DNA of 64,000 bases from Bacteroidota bacterium (GTDB lineage Bacteria; Bacteroidota; Bacteroidia; Flavobacteriales; Flavobacteriaceae): positions 62,001-126,000 of the forward strand of contig JAEYTL010000021.1 of the NCBI GenBank assembly GCA_023434025.1, given 5' to 3'. The translations under genes were made by a program, and so were the position numbers. Every line of letters starts with the position of its first letter. The stretch's first letter is position 1. Of this stretch, positions 26,041-34,369 are shown piece after piece. Below the pieces are notes generated by a model that saw nothing but the letters and a program-made list of their open reading frames with translations, was not told where the DNA came from and made no database searches.

Positions 26041-27957
26041 CTATTTCTTTATAAATTTTATTGATTCATTAATTTCAGATGAACTTACTTTTACAAAATA
26101 AACTCCACTATTCAAATTATTTAATTTAAAATCTATTTCAGATTCTTTTGAACTTAAACTATGCACTAGTTTACCATATACATCAAAAATAGTAACTTCT
26201 ATCTCTTCTGGTATTTTTCCGTTAAAAACTAATCTAAAATCTCCTTCATTAGGATTTGGATAAAGATGAACTTTTTTATCAAAATTTCTTTTTATTAAAT
26301 CGTAGTCATTTTCTTCTTTTCTATGTTTATTTTTAGAAATTCTTTGAGCGGAAGAGCAAATATCTATTTCTGAATCAATACTTAAATCTATAAATCCGGT
26401 AGTTGGGTTGAAATCGGAGTTCTCTATCACATCAATACTATTTTTAGCTTTAAAAGTAGATGTATTCGTTTCCCTTAAAGTTAAATTTGATATTGTTAAA
26501 TTATTACTTATTCTACTTAAGTCAAAGTTAAATCTCCAAAAATCTTGATTATCAATGACTGCATTACCATTTGGAATCATTGACTCATAGGTAAACTTTA
26601 CAGCCTCAAATGTATTTAAAGTTCCTGAACCATAATAACCATCAGCTATTTGATTAGCTAATATATCACCAATAAAATCTGATGATAATTTCAATACTGC
26701 ATCAACTTCATTAAATGCTAAGCAATCGTTTAATGAAAACATTAACCCAACCGTACCAGAAACAATTGGAGCCGATGGAGAAGTCCAAAGATTATCACTT
26801 GAAGCTTGGACAGCAGTATTCGTTATTACAGATTGATAATGTCTAAAGTGACCGGATCCTGGTGCAAGAATATCGACCTTGTCATTTAAAGTTGCTGTTG
26901 TTGAAATATTTAAATGAACTTGTTCTTCTAATGGTAAAGTGCAGTTTGGTGTTGTACTAAATAAAACTTCTCCAGAAATATAATTTTTAACATTATAGAT
27001 AGATTGCCCTACAATATTTGAACAACTTAAGTCATTACCACTACCTACAGCTCCAACAGAAATCACATTATTATATGATGCTGGATATTGATATTGATTA
27101 GGTAAAGCTCCTCTCAAATTCCCACTACTAGCAACAATTATTGTTCCGTTTTCAGCAATTTCATCAATAATATTTTGAAAAGAAGTAGAATATGCACTAG
27201 TACTCCAACTACAGTTTATAACTTTAGCACCTGCTTCATACAAATCTATTATGTTAACTACTGAACCATAACCACTTTTAATGATTTTACAATCATAACA
27301 TACTCCTGTAGATGCATATGAATTATCACCTTTTGCGGCAGCGATAGCGGAAACATTAATACCATGAGAAAAAACACCTTCATTAGTTGAATAATTTTCG
27401 CTTCCCAAAACTAAAACTCTGTTAAAAAAATCAATATCATTTAAATCAATGGGCCCTCCATCTGAAATACCTATTTTTATATCTTCATTACCTTTTGTAT
27501 AATCCCATGCTTCTGGAACTTTTATAAAGTCTAAATAGTTCAAATTAGCCGGTATTCCTAAATTAGCTCCTCCAGTTATCCCATAATCATCAGGAAAATA
27601 TAAAAGATCTGCATCCTGAATACCTACATATTCAATAAATTCAAATATATTGCTCAAATTTCTATTAAAAAAATCTACAAGTCCTGAATTATCTGAAATG
27701 ATTAAATAGGTCTTTTTGTTATTTATTCGCTTTGAATTAGGAAAAATTTTTTTAAACTCTAAAATATTAAATTCATCAAACATTTTTTTTAAGTTTTCAT
27801 CTTTTCCTAAATATATAAAATAATCATTTTCTCTTTCTATTTTTAAGTCATATTGATTATCAATTGCTCTCGCAAAATAAATATGTTGCTGTGCTTTTAA
27901 AACTATTGAACAAAAAATTAGAAAAAAAATCAGAAATAAATTTTTAATTTTTAACAT
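26041..27957 (-). CDS. Secreted subtilisin-like serine protease with T9SS type A sorting domain
   Basis: 638 residues. A signal peptide (1-22, ending LKAQ) is followed by a propeptide-like region to about 150, then an S8 peptidase domain with the complete triad: Asp near 166 in IGISDGG, His near 198 in SHGINVSAIAAAKGD, Ser near 392 in TSPSAPIVSG, where TSxSAP corresponds to the classical GTSxAxP. The oxyanion Asn is in SSGNLRG. The C-terminal roughly 75 residues (LYPNPNEGDFRLVF...ITIFDVYGKLVHS-like...SGVYFVKVSSS...FIKK) form a T9SS type A sorting domain, so the protein should be exported by the gliding-linked type IX system to the surface or medium. It starts 2 bp after the stop of the fibre-like gene. 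The gene is very AT-rich compared with the housekeeping genes nearby, suggesting horizontal acquisition. Confidence 0.9.
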   Translation of the reverse strand: MLKIKNLFLIFFLIFCSIVLKAQQHIYFARAIDNQYDLKIERENDYFIYLGKDENLKKMFDEFNILEFKKIFPNSKRINNKKTYLIISDNSGLVDFFNRNLSNIFEFIEYVGIQDADLLYFPDDYGITGGANLGIPANLNYLDFIKVPEAWDYTKGNEDIKIGISDGGPIDLNDIDFFNRVLVLGSENYSTNEGVFSHGINVSAIAAAKGDNSYASTGVCYDCKIIKSGYGSVVNIIDLYEAGAKVINCSWSTSAYSTSFQNIIDEIAENGTIIVASSGNLRGALPNQYQYPASYNNVISVGAVGSGNDLSCSNIVGQSIYNVKNYISGEVLFSTTPNCTLPLEEQVHLNISTTATLNDKVDILAPGSGHFRHYQSVITNTAVQASSDNLWTSPSAPIVSGTVGLMFSLNDCLAFNEVDAVLKLSSDFIGDILANQIADGYYGSGTLNTFEAVKFTYESMIPNGNAVIDNQDFWRFNFDLSRISNNLTISNLTLRETNTSTFKAKNSIDVIENSDFNPTTGFIDLSIDSEIDICSSAQRISKNKHRKEENDYDLIKRNFDKKVHLYPNPNEGDFRLVFNGKIPEEIEVTIFDVYGKLVHSLSSKESEIDFKLNNLNSGVYFVKVSSSEINESIKFIKK

Positions 27958-27959
27958 AA

Positions 27960-28988
27960 TTATCTGTTTTGATTTGACTTAATATCATTTAGCTCTTTGT
28001 TTATTTGAATAATATAAAGCGTTAATTCTTCGATTTTTTGAAGTAATAGCTTATTCATTTCTCCAAGCTCTATTCCTTTTTCTTCAACTTCAGAGGCTGA
28101 TGGTATGTCAATTAAGTGCCCTTTTTCTTTTATGTGATTTTCAACTTCTTCAAGAGTTGGTAAATTATAATCCTTTTCAAAAACATAATCAGCCCAATCT
28201 GTGTATACTCTTACTCTATTTGCTCTTACTGCACCATTCACAGATAATCGATATATATCAGTACCGTCTGTAAAATTACTCGTCCCAATACCAACGTTTG
28301 AATCTGTTAAAATATTTCCTTCTATCATTGAACTTCCCCTAACAACAAGTTTATGCTCAGGTAAATAATCTCCCCATCCCGCAATAACAACTCTTGAATT
28401 CAATTTTGGCATATCCAAAAATATGTTATCCATACCGTCATCGTTTAGTCTAAAAACTATATCTTGATTCTTATCGTGCACTAATAAAACAGATGATGAA
28501 TTTGTAGTAGCAGTGAAGGTAAACCTTCTTTTATAATTTCTATTTCCCAAGCTAAAAAATATAGATGAAGATGATTCTAAATTAGACTCTGGAAAATCAA
28601 AAAACTGAAAAGTTCTAGCACCTGTTTGAGAATTCAATAATGGTCCTGCCATAATAGTTGCAGATCTCAAAAATCTATCATTATCATTTAAAAAAATAGT
28701 ACCATCAACCAAGTCATTATAAAATATGCCTTTAGTAGATTTTAATGTTCCTATAATATCGACTTTTTCACTCGGAGTAGTTGTTCCTATACCAACATTA
28801 CCATAAAAATAAGAATTTCCATTAACCAAAAACTTGTTGGTACCAAAACTTGGAGCAGTTGTATAACCAACTCCCACAGAACCTGTTCTAAAAATATTTG
28901 ATGTTAAAGAAGTGCCTGTTGGACTCCATTGAGCAAAAACAGAAAAAAAACAAAAACAATTTAGTAATGTAAAAAAAACTTTTTTCAT
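27960..28988 (-). CDS. Secreted tail-fibre-like repeat protein with C-terminal coiled coil
   Basis: 342 residues with a signal peptide (1-19, CFFSVFAQ). The body contains fibre-type repeats, FLVNGNSYFYGNVGIGTTTP (about 52-71) and a second SNVGIGTSNFTDG...LSVNGAVRANRVRV (about 235-262), the phrasing found in phage-tail-fibre-like and S74-chaperone-associated proteins. After WADYVFEKDYNLPTLEEVE comes a charged, probably trimeric coiled coil (MNKLLLQKIEELTLYIIQIN). No S74 self-cleavage domain with its Ser-Lys dyad is evident; the WADYVFEKDYNL segment is a known C-terminal module of such Bacteroidota proteins. No T9SS domain is visible. It is first of a two-gene operon with the subtilase. Function unknown; a surface fibre is the simplest guess. 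Confidence 0.7.
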   Translation of the reverse strand: MKKVFFTLLNCFCFFSVFAQWSPTGTSLTSNIFRTGSVGVGYTTAPSFGTNKFLVNGNSYFYGNVGIGTTTPSEKVDIIGTLKSTKGIFYNDLVDGTIFLNDNDRFLRSATIMAGPLLNSQTGARTFQFFDFPESNLESSSSIFFSLGNRNYKRRFTFTATTNSSSVLLVHDKNQDIVFRLNDDGMDNIFLDMPKLNSRVVIAGWGDYLPEHKLVVRGSSMIEGNILTDSNVGIGTSNFTDGTDIYRLSVNGAVRANRVRVYTDWADYVFEKDYNLPTLEEVENHIKEKGHLIDIPSASEVEEKGIELGEMNKLLLQKIEELTLYIIQINKELNDIKSNQNR

Positions 28989-29026
28989 GATTAATATGTT
29001 TAATGAGTTAATTCTTTAAAATTAAC

Positions 29027-29057
29027 TAAAAAATGTTAAAAAAAGTTAATTTAACAT
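29027..29057 (-). terminator. AT-rich terminator of the fdtB-wzx operon
   Basis: ATGTTAAA (29033-29040) and TTTAACAT (29050-29057) pair perfectly. On the minus strand the stem is followed by six T residues (plus 29028-29033). It lies 19 bp beyond the flippase stop. Confidence 0.6.
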
Positions 29058-29075
29058 TAAAATCATGCTATTTTA

Positions 29076-30344
29076 TTACACTTTATTTTTGAAAATTTTT
29101 AATAATAAACAGAAATAAATTAGATAAGTCACGGCATGAGCCAAAACAGCCCCTTCTGCCTGATATTGATTTATAGCAAAATATCCACTAAAAATTAATA
29201 TTGAATACGAGAAAATTTCTGTAACAAAATAAGTAAGCATTTGCTTTTTAGCTAAAAAATGTAACGCTAATATCCACGAACATACTTTAAAAAAATCGCC
29301 AACTAACTGCCAAAAAAACAATTCTGAAACTGGTTGAAATTCTTTGGTAAATAAAATTGATATAATTAAATTCTGGGAAAAATAAATTATAATTGTTCCC
29401 AGAAAAAATACCGGAACAATCGTTTTGAAATAATTGCGGAAAATTGTTCTTGTTTCAGTTTCATTTGAAACCGCTAACTGCGGCAAAAAATACATACTCA
29501 TCAAAGAAGATATAAAAAGCATATAATAACTTGAAATCCTGCTCATCGATTCCCAATAACCGGCAACTTTAATTCCGGCTGTATCTATCAGGTGATTTCG
29601 TAAAAAAATATAAATCATAGGGCCGGTAATTGCCGAAAAAAGTGCCATTGCTGAATAAGAACTCAGATTTTTTAAAATTGTCTTGTCAAATGATTTTAAT
29701 CGAACAAAACTGAAGAACTGTATTTCTTTAAAAACAAAATAAACAGCTACAAAAAAAGTAGTTGTTGGAGCCAATATCATTGCCAACAAAGCTCCAATAA
29801 TCTGAAAGTTAACCACCAGAAAAACTGAAACTATAAATCCGATTATATTTCCAATGATATTAATATAGACTACTTTCTTATACCTCTCTAAACCATTGAT
29901 TAAAGAAATAAAAAAAAGTGAAAAACCATAAAAGGGTATGCTCAAAATGACCGCTTTAATTATTAATTCATAATCGTTTTCAGAGTTAAACAAATAATTT
30001 GAAATTGAATTACTAAAAGTAAATAAACCAATTCCTAACACAACCATAAACAGTGAAATAGTTATGACAACTGTTGATATTAATTGCTTAAATTTTTGTT
30101 TATCTTCTTTATACTGTGCAGAATATTTTATGATGCCATTTTGAAAACCAAGTGTAGCAAAGCTTTCTAAAGAAGTTTGAAAATTACGTAAGTTCCCAAC
30201 CAAAGCCATTCCGGATGGACCAACATAAATAGCCAGAACTTTAGAAACAACCAGCCCAAACCCAATTTTTAAAAGTATAGCCAAACTGTTCAAAGAAGAT
30301 ATTTTGAACCAGGAAGCACTGACTATTTTTTTTATAAACTCCAA
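29076..30344 (-). CDS. wzx: Polysaccharide flippase (Wzx-like, MOP superfamily)
   Basis: 422 residues with about 12 hydrophobic segments. The N-terminal ISSLNSLAILLKIGFGLVVS and YVGPSGMALVGNLRNFQTSL are typical of the Wzx branch that includes WzxE. Such proteins move undecaprenyl-pyrophosphate-linked repeat units from the cytoplasmic to the periplasmic face for Wzy-dependent assembly. The start is a TTG at 30344 placed immediately after the TGA of fdtB. No ATG occurs in frame until well into the second membrane segment, so initiation is probably coupled to fdtB termination. The gene is AT-rich. No Wzy-like polymerase or O-antigen ligase is recognisable in this window. Confidence 0.85.
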   Translation of the reverse strand: MEFIKKIVSASWFKISSLNSLAILLKIGFGLVVSKVLAIYVGPSGMALVGNLRNFQTSLESFATLGFQNGIIKYSAQYKEDKQKFKQLISTVVITISLFMVVLGIGLFTFSNSISNYLFNSENDYELIIKAVILSIPFYGFSLFFISLINGLERYKKVVYINIIGNIIGFIVSVFLVVNFQIIGALLAMILAPTTTFFVAVYFVFKEIQFFSFVRLKSFDKTILKNLSSYSAMALFSAITGPMIYIFLRNHLIDTAGIKVAGYWESMSRISSYYMLFISSLMSMYFLPQLAVSNETETRTIFRNYFKTIVPVFFLGTIIIYFSQNLIISILFTKEFQPVSELFFWQLVGDFFKVCSWILALHFLAKKQMLTYFVTEIFSYSILIFSGYFAINQYQAEGAVLAHAVTYLIYFCLLLKIFKNKV

Positions 30345-31433
30345 TCAATATCGATTTATAACTTCAATAATTCTACTCACCTCCTCATCCGTCAGCACCG
30401 GACTCATCGGTAAACTCAACACCTCCCGGTGAATTTTTTCAGAAATCGGAAAAGATAACCCGTTAAATTCTTTCAACGCTTTTTGATGATGTGGCGGAAT
30501 GGGATAATGAATCATCGTTTCGATCCCGTTTTCTTTTAAATATTGCTGTAATTCACTTCTGTTTTCCGTACGGATAACAAACAGATGAAACACATGGCCC
30601 GCAGAACCGTCATAAAACGGCAGCACAATTTTATGGTTCCTGATTTCAGATAAATACCGTTTTGCAATTTGCCTCCGTTTATTGTTATCACTGTCTAAAT
30701 CCGGTAATCTCACATTCAGAAAAGCAGCCTGTAATTCATCTAAACGCGAATTGATACCGATAAAATCATTGACATACTTTTTTTCGGAACCGTAATTCCG
30801 TAAAGCCCGAATCATTTTACTCAGTTCATCATCATTTGTCACAACTGCTCCGCCATCACCCAAACAACCTAAATTCTTGGAAGGATAAAAACTGAAGGCA
30901 GAAGGGTGATGGGTGATGGGTGATGGGTGATGGGTACCGTGTGACTGAGCGGAATCTTGAATGACTAACAAATTATATTGATTTGCAACGGCATCAATTT
31001 TATCCATTTCTGATAATTGCCCGTATAAATGAACGACTAAAATCGCTTTGGTTTTGGAAGTAATTTTCTCAGCTATTAAATCCGGATTCAAATTATACGT
31101 TTCCAATTTGGGTTCAACTAAAACCGGAACTAAATCGGCTTGTAAAACCGATAAAATGCTTGCAATATAAGTGTTTGCAGGAACAATAACCTCATCGCCT
31201 TTCTGCAATTTACCCATTTCGATATGGGCCTTAAAAATAAGCACCAGGGCATCGAGTCCGTTTCCAACCCCGATACAATGTTTCATTTGGCAATAGTCTG
31301 CAAATTTTTTTTCAAACAGCGTTACTTCGTCTCCCAGAATATACCAGCCCCGCTCCATAAACTGCTCCAGCTTTTCCTGAAAAGCTTTTTCATATTGCCG
31401 GTTGACCTTTTTTAAATCGAAAAATTTTATCAT
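30345..31433 (-). CDS. fdtB: dTDP-3-amino-3,6-dideoxyhexose transaminase (DegT/DnrJ/EryC1)
   Basis: PLP-dependent sugar aminotransferase of 362 residues. Motifs: [19 protein letters not shown] (cofactor phosphate region), [28 protein letters not shown] with the PLP-pairing Asp, and [20 protein letters not shown] with the Schiff-base lysine near 186. [11 protein letters not shown] and the C-terminal substrate region follow. It would aminate the 3-keto sugar made by FdtA. Between SHGT and AFSFYP the usual loop is replaced by [12 protein letters not shown] (about 166-177), encoded by four and a half tandem copies of a 7-bp unit, so loss or gain of one unit would shift the frame. The start overlaps the upstream acyltransferase stop (ATGA), and the stop abuts the flippase start: one tight operon. 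Confidence 0.9.
   Translation of the reverse strand: MIKFFDLKKVNRQYEKAFQEKLEQFMERGWYILGDEVTLFEKKFADYCQMKHCIGVGNGLDALVLIFKAHIEMGKLQKGDEVIVPANTYIASILSVLQADLVPVLVEPKLETYNLNPDLIAEKITSKTKAILVVHLYGQLSEMDKIDAVANQYNLLVIQDSAQSHGTHHPSPITHHPSAFSFYPSKNLGCLGDGGAVVTNDDELSKMIRALRNYGSEKKYVNDFIGINSRLDELQAAFLNVRLPDLDSDNNKRRQIAKRYLSEIRNHKIVLPFYDGSAGHVFHLFVIRTENRSELQQYLKENGIETMIHYPIPPHHQKALKEFNGLSFPISEKIHREVLSLPMSPVLTDEEVSRIIEVINRY
30904..30935. repeat. Heptanucleotide tandem repeat inside fdtB
   Basis: Four exact units of GGGTGAT (30904-30910, 30911-30917, 30918-30924, 30925-30931) plus GGGT. On the coding strand the unit is ATCACCC. Seven is not a multiple of three, so a one-unit change frameshifts fdtB near residue 170, upstream of the PLP lysine. 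Confidence 0.95.
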
Positions 31434-32374
31434 AATGCTAATGAATAATAATCCTGGGCATAGATGGAGCAGCCTAATTCCTCTTTTTGCTTCAGCAAAC
31501 CGGGATTATACCCCGATTCATTGTTTTCAGCTACCGTTCCCATATCAAAAAAAGCCATTTTGTTCTGATACTCGTGAATTAACGTGATGAACAAAAAATC
31601 CAGGGCTCTCATTTTTTCACCTGCGGCCGTAGTGGCACCGTATTGTGATTTAACACCGTTTTTAAAGATAAACAATGTAATTCCGGCAATTATTTCGCCT
31701 TCAAAATACACATTGTACTGTTTAATATTCTCCGGAAATTTTGAATGCAGGTACATTATTTCATCAACCGAATGGATTGGCTTTGCGTTGTATTTCTCAA
31801 GGAGTCTTTGCTCTAAAACCTCACGCCAAAATGCCCGGAAATCATTATCCTGCCTGATTTCCAAACCCAAAGCAGCAACCCTTCTGAAATGTTTCAGCTT
31901 GCTTTTTGAAACCGTATAATTTTCTTTAAAACTGATGGTCAGATTCATGTCTTTCCGATACAATTCTGCCCTTTTATGAATCAGGAAACATTCAATTCCG
32001 GTAAAAATTTTATGGCAATAAAACGATAAAATTGGTTTGACAAAAAATGTTTGAAAATGATTCCGTTTCAGATAATCCAACAAAGACGCTAATAATATAA
32101 TGGTTGTATTTCCTCCGAGGTCTTCCTTAAAAACAAGCCCTCCATACGTTAAACCCTGATGAGAATGAATAACATTTTCCACTCTGTTGGCGGGCAAAAC
32201 AGCCACCCAGTTCTTTTCATCTTCAATAATCAAAGAATGATCTTCAAAGCGATCCTGATGATATTCCATAAAATCGCGGTGAAATAAAAAGGTAGCATTC
32301 CCGGCCTGACTGATAAAATCATTCCATCGCGGATAATCTGCCGGAATATATTTTCTTACCGAATAATTTTGCAC
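31430..32374 (-). CDS. FemAB/GNAT-like acyltransferase
   Basis: 314 residues related to the FemAB/BioF2-like branch of GNAT acyltransferases. N-terminal [21 protein letters not shown] and [12 protein letters not shown] resemble the first lobe. The second lobe has [40 protein letters not shown] and [27 protein letters not shown], ending with [20 protein letters not shown], the FDFxG-like family tail. It is translationally coupled to fdtB (ATGA overlap at 31430-31433), so the likeliest role is N-acylation of the amino sugar made by FdtA/FdtB, taking the place of a left-handed-beta-helix FdtC-type acetyltransferase. That is inference from position; no cofactor residue was identified. Confidence 0.75.
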   Translation of the reverse strand: MQNYSVRKYIPADYPRWNDFISQAGNATFLFHRDFMEYHQDRFEDHSLIIEDEKNWVAVLPANRVENVIHSHQGLTYGGLVFKEDLGGNTTIILLASLLDYLKRNHFQTFFVKPILSFYCHKIFTGIECFLIHKRAELYRKDMNLTISFKENYTVSKSKLKHFRRVAALGLEIRQDNDFRAFWREVLEQRLLEKYNAKPIHSVDEIMYLHSKFPENIKQYNVYFEGEIIAGITLFIFKNGVKSQYGATTAAGEKMRALDFLFITLIHEYQNKMAFFDMGTVAENNESGYNPGLLKQKEELGCSIYAQDYYSLAL

Positions 32375-32423
32375 GAATAATTTTTCATTTTTTATTAATT
32401 TTAATCCTAACCAATAAAAATAG

Positions 32424-32431
32424 TATCTTTA
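32424..32431 (+). promoter_or_regulatory. Probable -7 element of the first T9SS-B paralogue
   Basis: TATCTTTA (one mismatch to TAnnTTTG), 29 bp before the ATG at 32461. The same context, ATAGTATCTTT, precedes the second paralogue at 34333-34342. Confidence 0.45.
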
Positions 32432-32460
32432 AAATTCCAAATCAGGACTAAAATTAGAAT

Positions 32461-34260
32461 ATGAAACGAAAATACAATTATTTTCTGTTATTATGGTTAC
32501 ATTTTTTTGCATTCGCTGCATTTGGACAGGAGGTGACTTTCTATGAGCAACTTAACGGTCAGTATGATTTTACGATCATCGGAAACACATTAAATACAGC
32601 CGAGAATAATTCTGACCCTACTTTTAGCTACTTAACGGAATCCAGTGCTGCTTTAAATCTGAATCCCGGCGACACCATTTTAAAAGCCTATTTATACTGG
32701 GCCGGGTCCGGTACCGGAGATTTTGACATCACACTGAACGGTACGGCAATTTCGGCAGAAAGAACCTTTAATCATTTCCGGTATATTTACGGGTTGCCGT
32801 TTGATTTCTTTGCCGCTTCTGCCGACATAACCGAGCTTATTCAGCAAAACGGCAATACCGATTATACATTTGCCGGTATAGAAATTTCAACTGCTTTGCT
32901 CCAGCATTTTCCCTTCAGAACCAATTTCAGCGGATGGGCAATTATTATTATCTATGAAAATCAAAATTTACCTGTTAATCAAATTAATATATATGATGGT
33001 TTAGAAGGTTTGCCAACCCAGGTTAATTTTGTTTTGGATAATTTATACGTAACCAACAATACAGGCTCAAAGATTGGCTTTTTGGCCTGGGAAGGTGATA
33101 CACAGCATTCCGTTAACGAAAATGTTGTGGTAAACGGTCATGTTGTTACCGACAGTTTAAATCCGTTCAACAATATTTTTAACAGCACCAACAGTTTTAC
33201 CGGAAGTACGGAACTTTACAATATGGATATTGATGTTTTTAATGCTGAAAATTACATCAATATAGGGGATACATCTGCCGATGTTCAAATTACTTCCGGA
33301 GGAGATTTTGTTTTGATGAATGTAGTGCTGACCAAATTTACATCCAAAGCCATTGACGCCACAATTTCAATTGATGATGTGATTTCAGATTGCGGAAGCA
33401 GATTAATAACAGTGGATTATACGGTATATAATTCCAATGCAACCTGGTTTCTTCCCGCCAATACACCTGTAGCCATTTATGCCAATCACATTCTGATCGG
33501 AAATGCATTTACCTTGGGTAATATTGAAAATAATGAAAGTGAATCGAATACCATTTCTTTGGTCGTCCCGGCTTCCATTGGAAATGATTTTGAACTCGCG
33601 TTTGTGGTGGATGATCATGGGAACGGAACTGGCATTGTTGATGAAATCAACGAAGACAATAACTCCTTTAGTACTGGTATAATTTTTACAACATCAACAC
33701 GAAATGCGGATGCTAAAAAATTTGAAACCTGTCATACCGGTTTTGGAAGAGGCCGTTTTAACCTTGAACTGCTAATTGAAGAACTTGCAGAATCACATAC
33801 CGGTGAAGCCTCCATTCATGAAAGTATCACTGATGCCGAAACAAACAGCAACCCTCTTTCATTACTTACCAATTATGAAACCGAAGCACCAAAAACAATT
33901 TATATACGATTTTCGGATAATTTTTGCAACGTTACCATTGTCCCTGTTTTGCTTGAAACAAAAAACTGTCCCCCCACCGTTTATAACTTCATTTCAGCCA
34001 ATGAAGACGGCTTTAATGACTCTTTTTTTATCGATGGTTTGCGGAATATCTTCATACACTTTGAAATTGAAATCTACAACCGATGGGGGTACCTGATCTG
34101 GACCGGCAATCAACATACCGGAGACTGGCGGGGCGAAGTGACTAAAGATTTCAAATGGAATGGAAACATCTCGGCAGACGGCACTTATTTTTACCTGTTA
34201 CACTTAAACGACCCGGATTATCCTGACCCTATGCAAGGTTTTTTATATATTACCCGGTAA
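32461..34260 (+). CDS. Surface protein with CARDB-like domain and T9SS type B (gliding-associated) C-terminal domain, paralogue 1
   Basis: 599 residues. A signal peptide (1-22, FAAFGQ) leads into a large beta-rich domain (about 25-300) with AYLYWAGSGTGDFDITLNG and FSGWAIIIIYENQNLPVNQI, the style of DUF3344/DUF11-type adhesive modules. A CARDB-like domain (about 300-410) starts DATISIDDVISDCGSRLITV and ends DEINEDNNSF. The final 95 residues (NCPPTVYNFISANEDGFND...WNGNISADGTYFYLL) are a CHU_C/T9SS type B domain, so it should be exported by the type IX system and attached to the surface. It is followed 110 bp later by a full-length paralogue with an almost identical C-terminus. No enzyme motif is seen; adhesin is the working guess. 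Confidence 0.88.
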   Translation: MKRKYNYFLLLWLHFFAFAAFGQEVTFYEQLNGQYDFTIIGNTLNTAENNSDPTFSYLTESSAALNLNPGDTILKAYLYWAGSGTGDFDITLNGTAISAERTFNHFRYIYGLPFDFFAASADITELIQQNGNTDYTFAGIEISTALLQHFPFRTNFSGWAIIIIYENQNLPVNQINIYDGLEGLPTQVNFVLDNLYVTNNTGSKIGFLAWEGDTQHSVNENVVVNGHVVTDSLNPFNNIFNSTNSFTGSTELYNMDIDVFNAENYINIGDTSADVQITSGGDFVLMNVVLTKFTSKAIDATISIDDVISDCGSRLITVDYTVYNSNATWFLPANTPVAIYANHILIGNAFTLGNIENNESESNTISLVVPASIGNDFELAFVVDDHGNGTGIVDEINEDNNSFSTGIIFTTSTRNADAKKFETCHTGFGRGRFNLELLIEELAESHTGEASIHESITDAETNSNPLSLLTNYETEAPKTIYIRFSDNFCNVTIVPVLLETKNCPPTVYNFISANEDGFNDSFFIDGLRNIFIHFEIEIYNRWGYLIWTGNQHTGDWRGEVTKDFKWNGNISADGTYFYLLHLNDPDYPDPMQGFLYITR

Positions 34261-34335
34261 AAGTAGGCTTGATTTGTTTTTAACCGCAAAAAGAAGTTTC
34301 TCAATAAGCCATTTCAACGATTGATTCACAAATAG

Positions 34336-34343
34336 TATCTTTG
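34336..34343 (+). promoter_or_regulatory. -7 element of the second T9SS-B paralogue
   Basis: Perfect TATCTTTG, 27 bp before the ATG at 34370, in the same sequence context as the element before the first paralogue. This suggests the promoter was duplicated with the gene. Confidence 0.55.
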
Positions 34344-34369
34344 TCTTAAAATTTGCAGAAAAACGCCTA

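Noticed and set aside
26041..30344. Prophage fragment because of the tail-fibre-like protein
   Set aside because: No other phage gene, integrase or att-like repeat is present. The fibre protein has a signal peptide, which phage tail fibres lack.
30904..30935. Heptamer array as a CRISPR remnant
   Set aside because: Units are 7 bp with no spacers and lie within a coding region.
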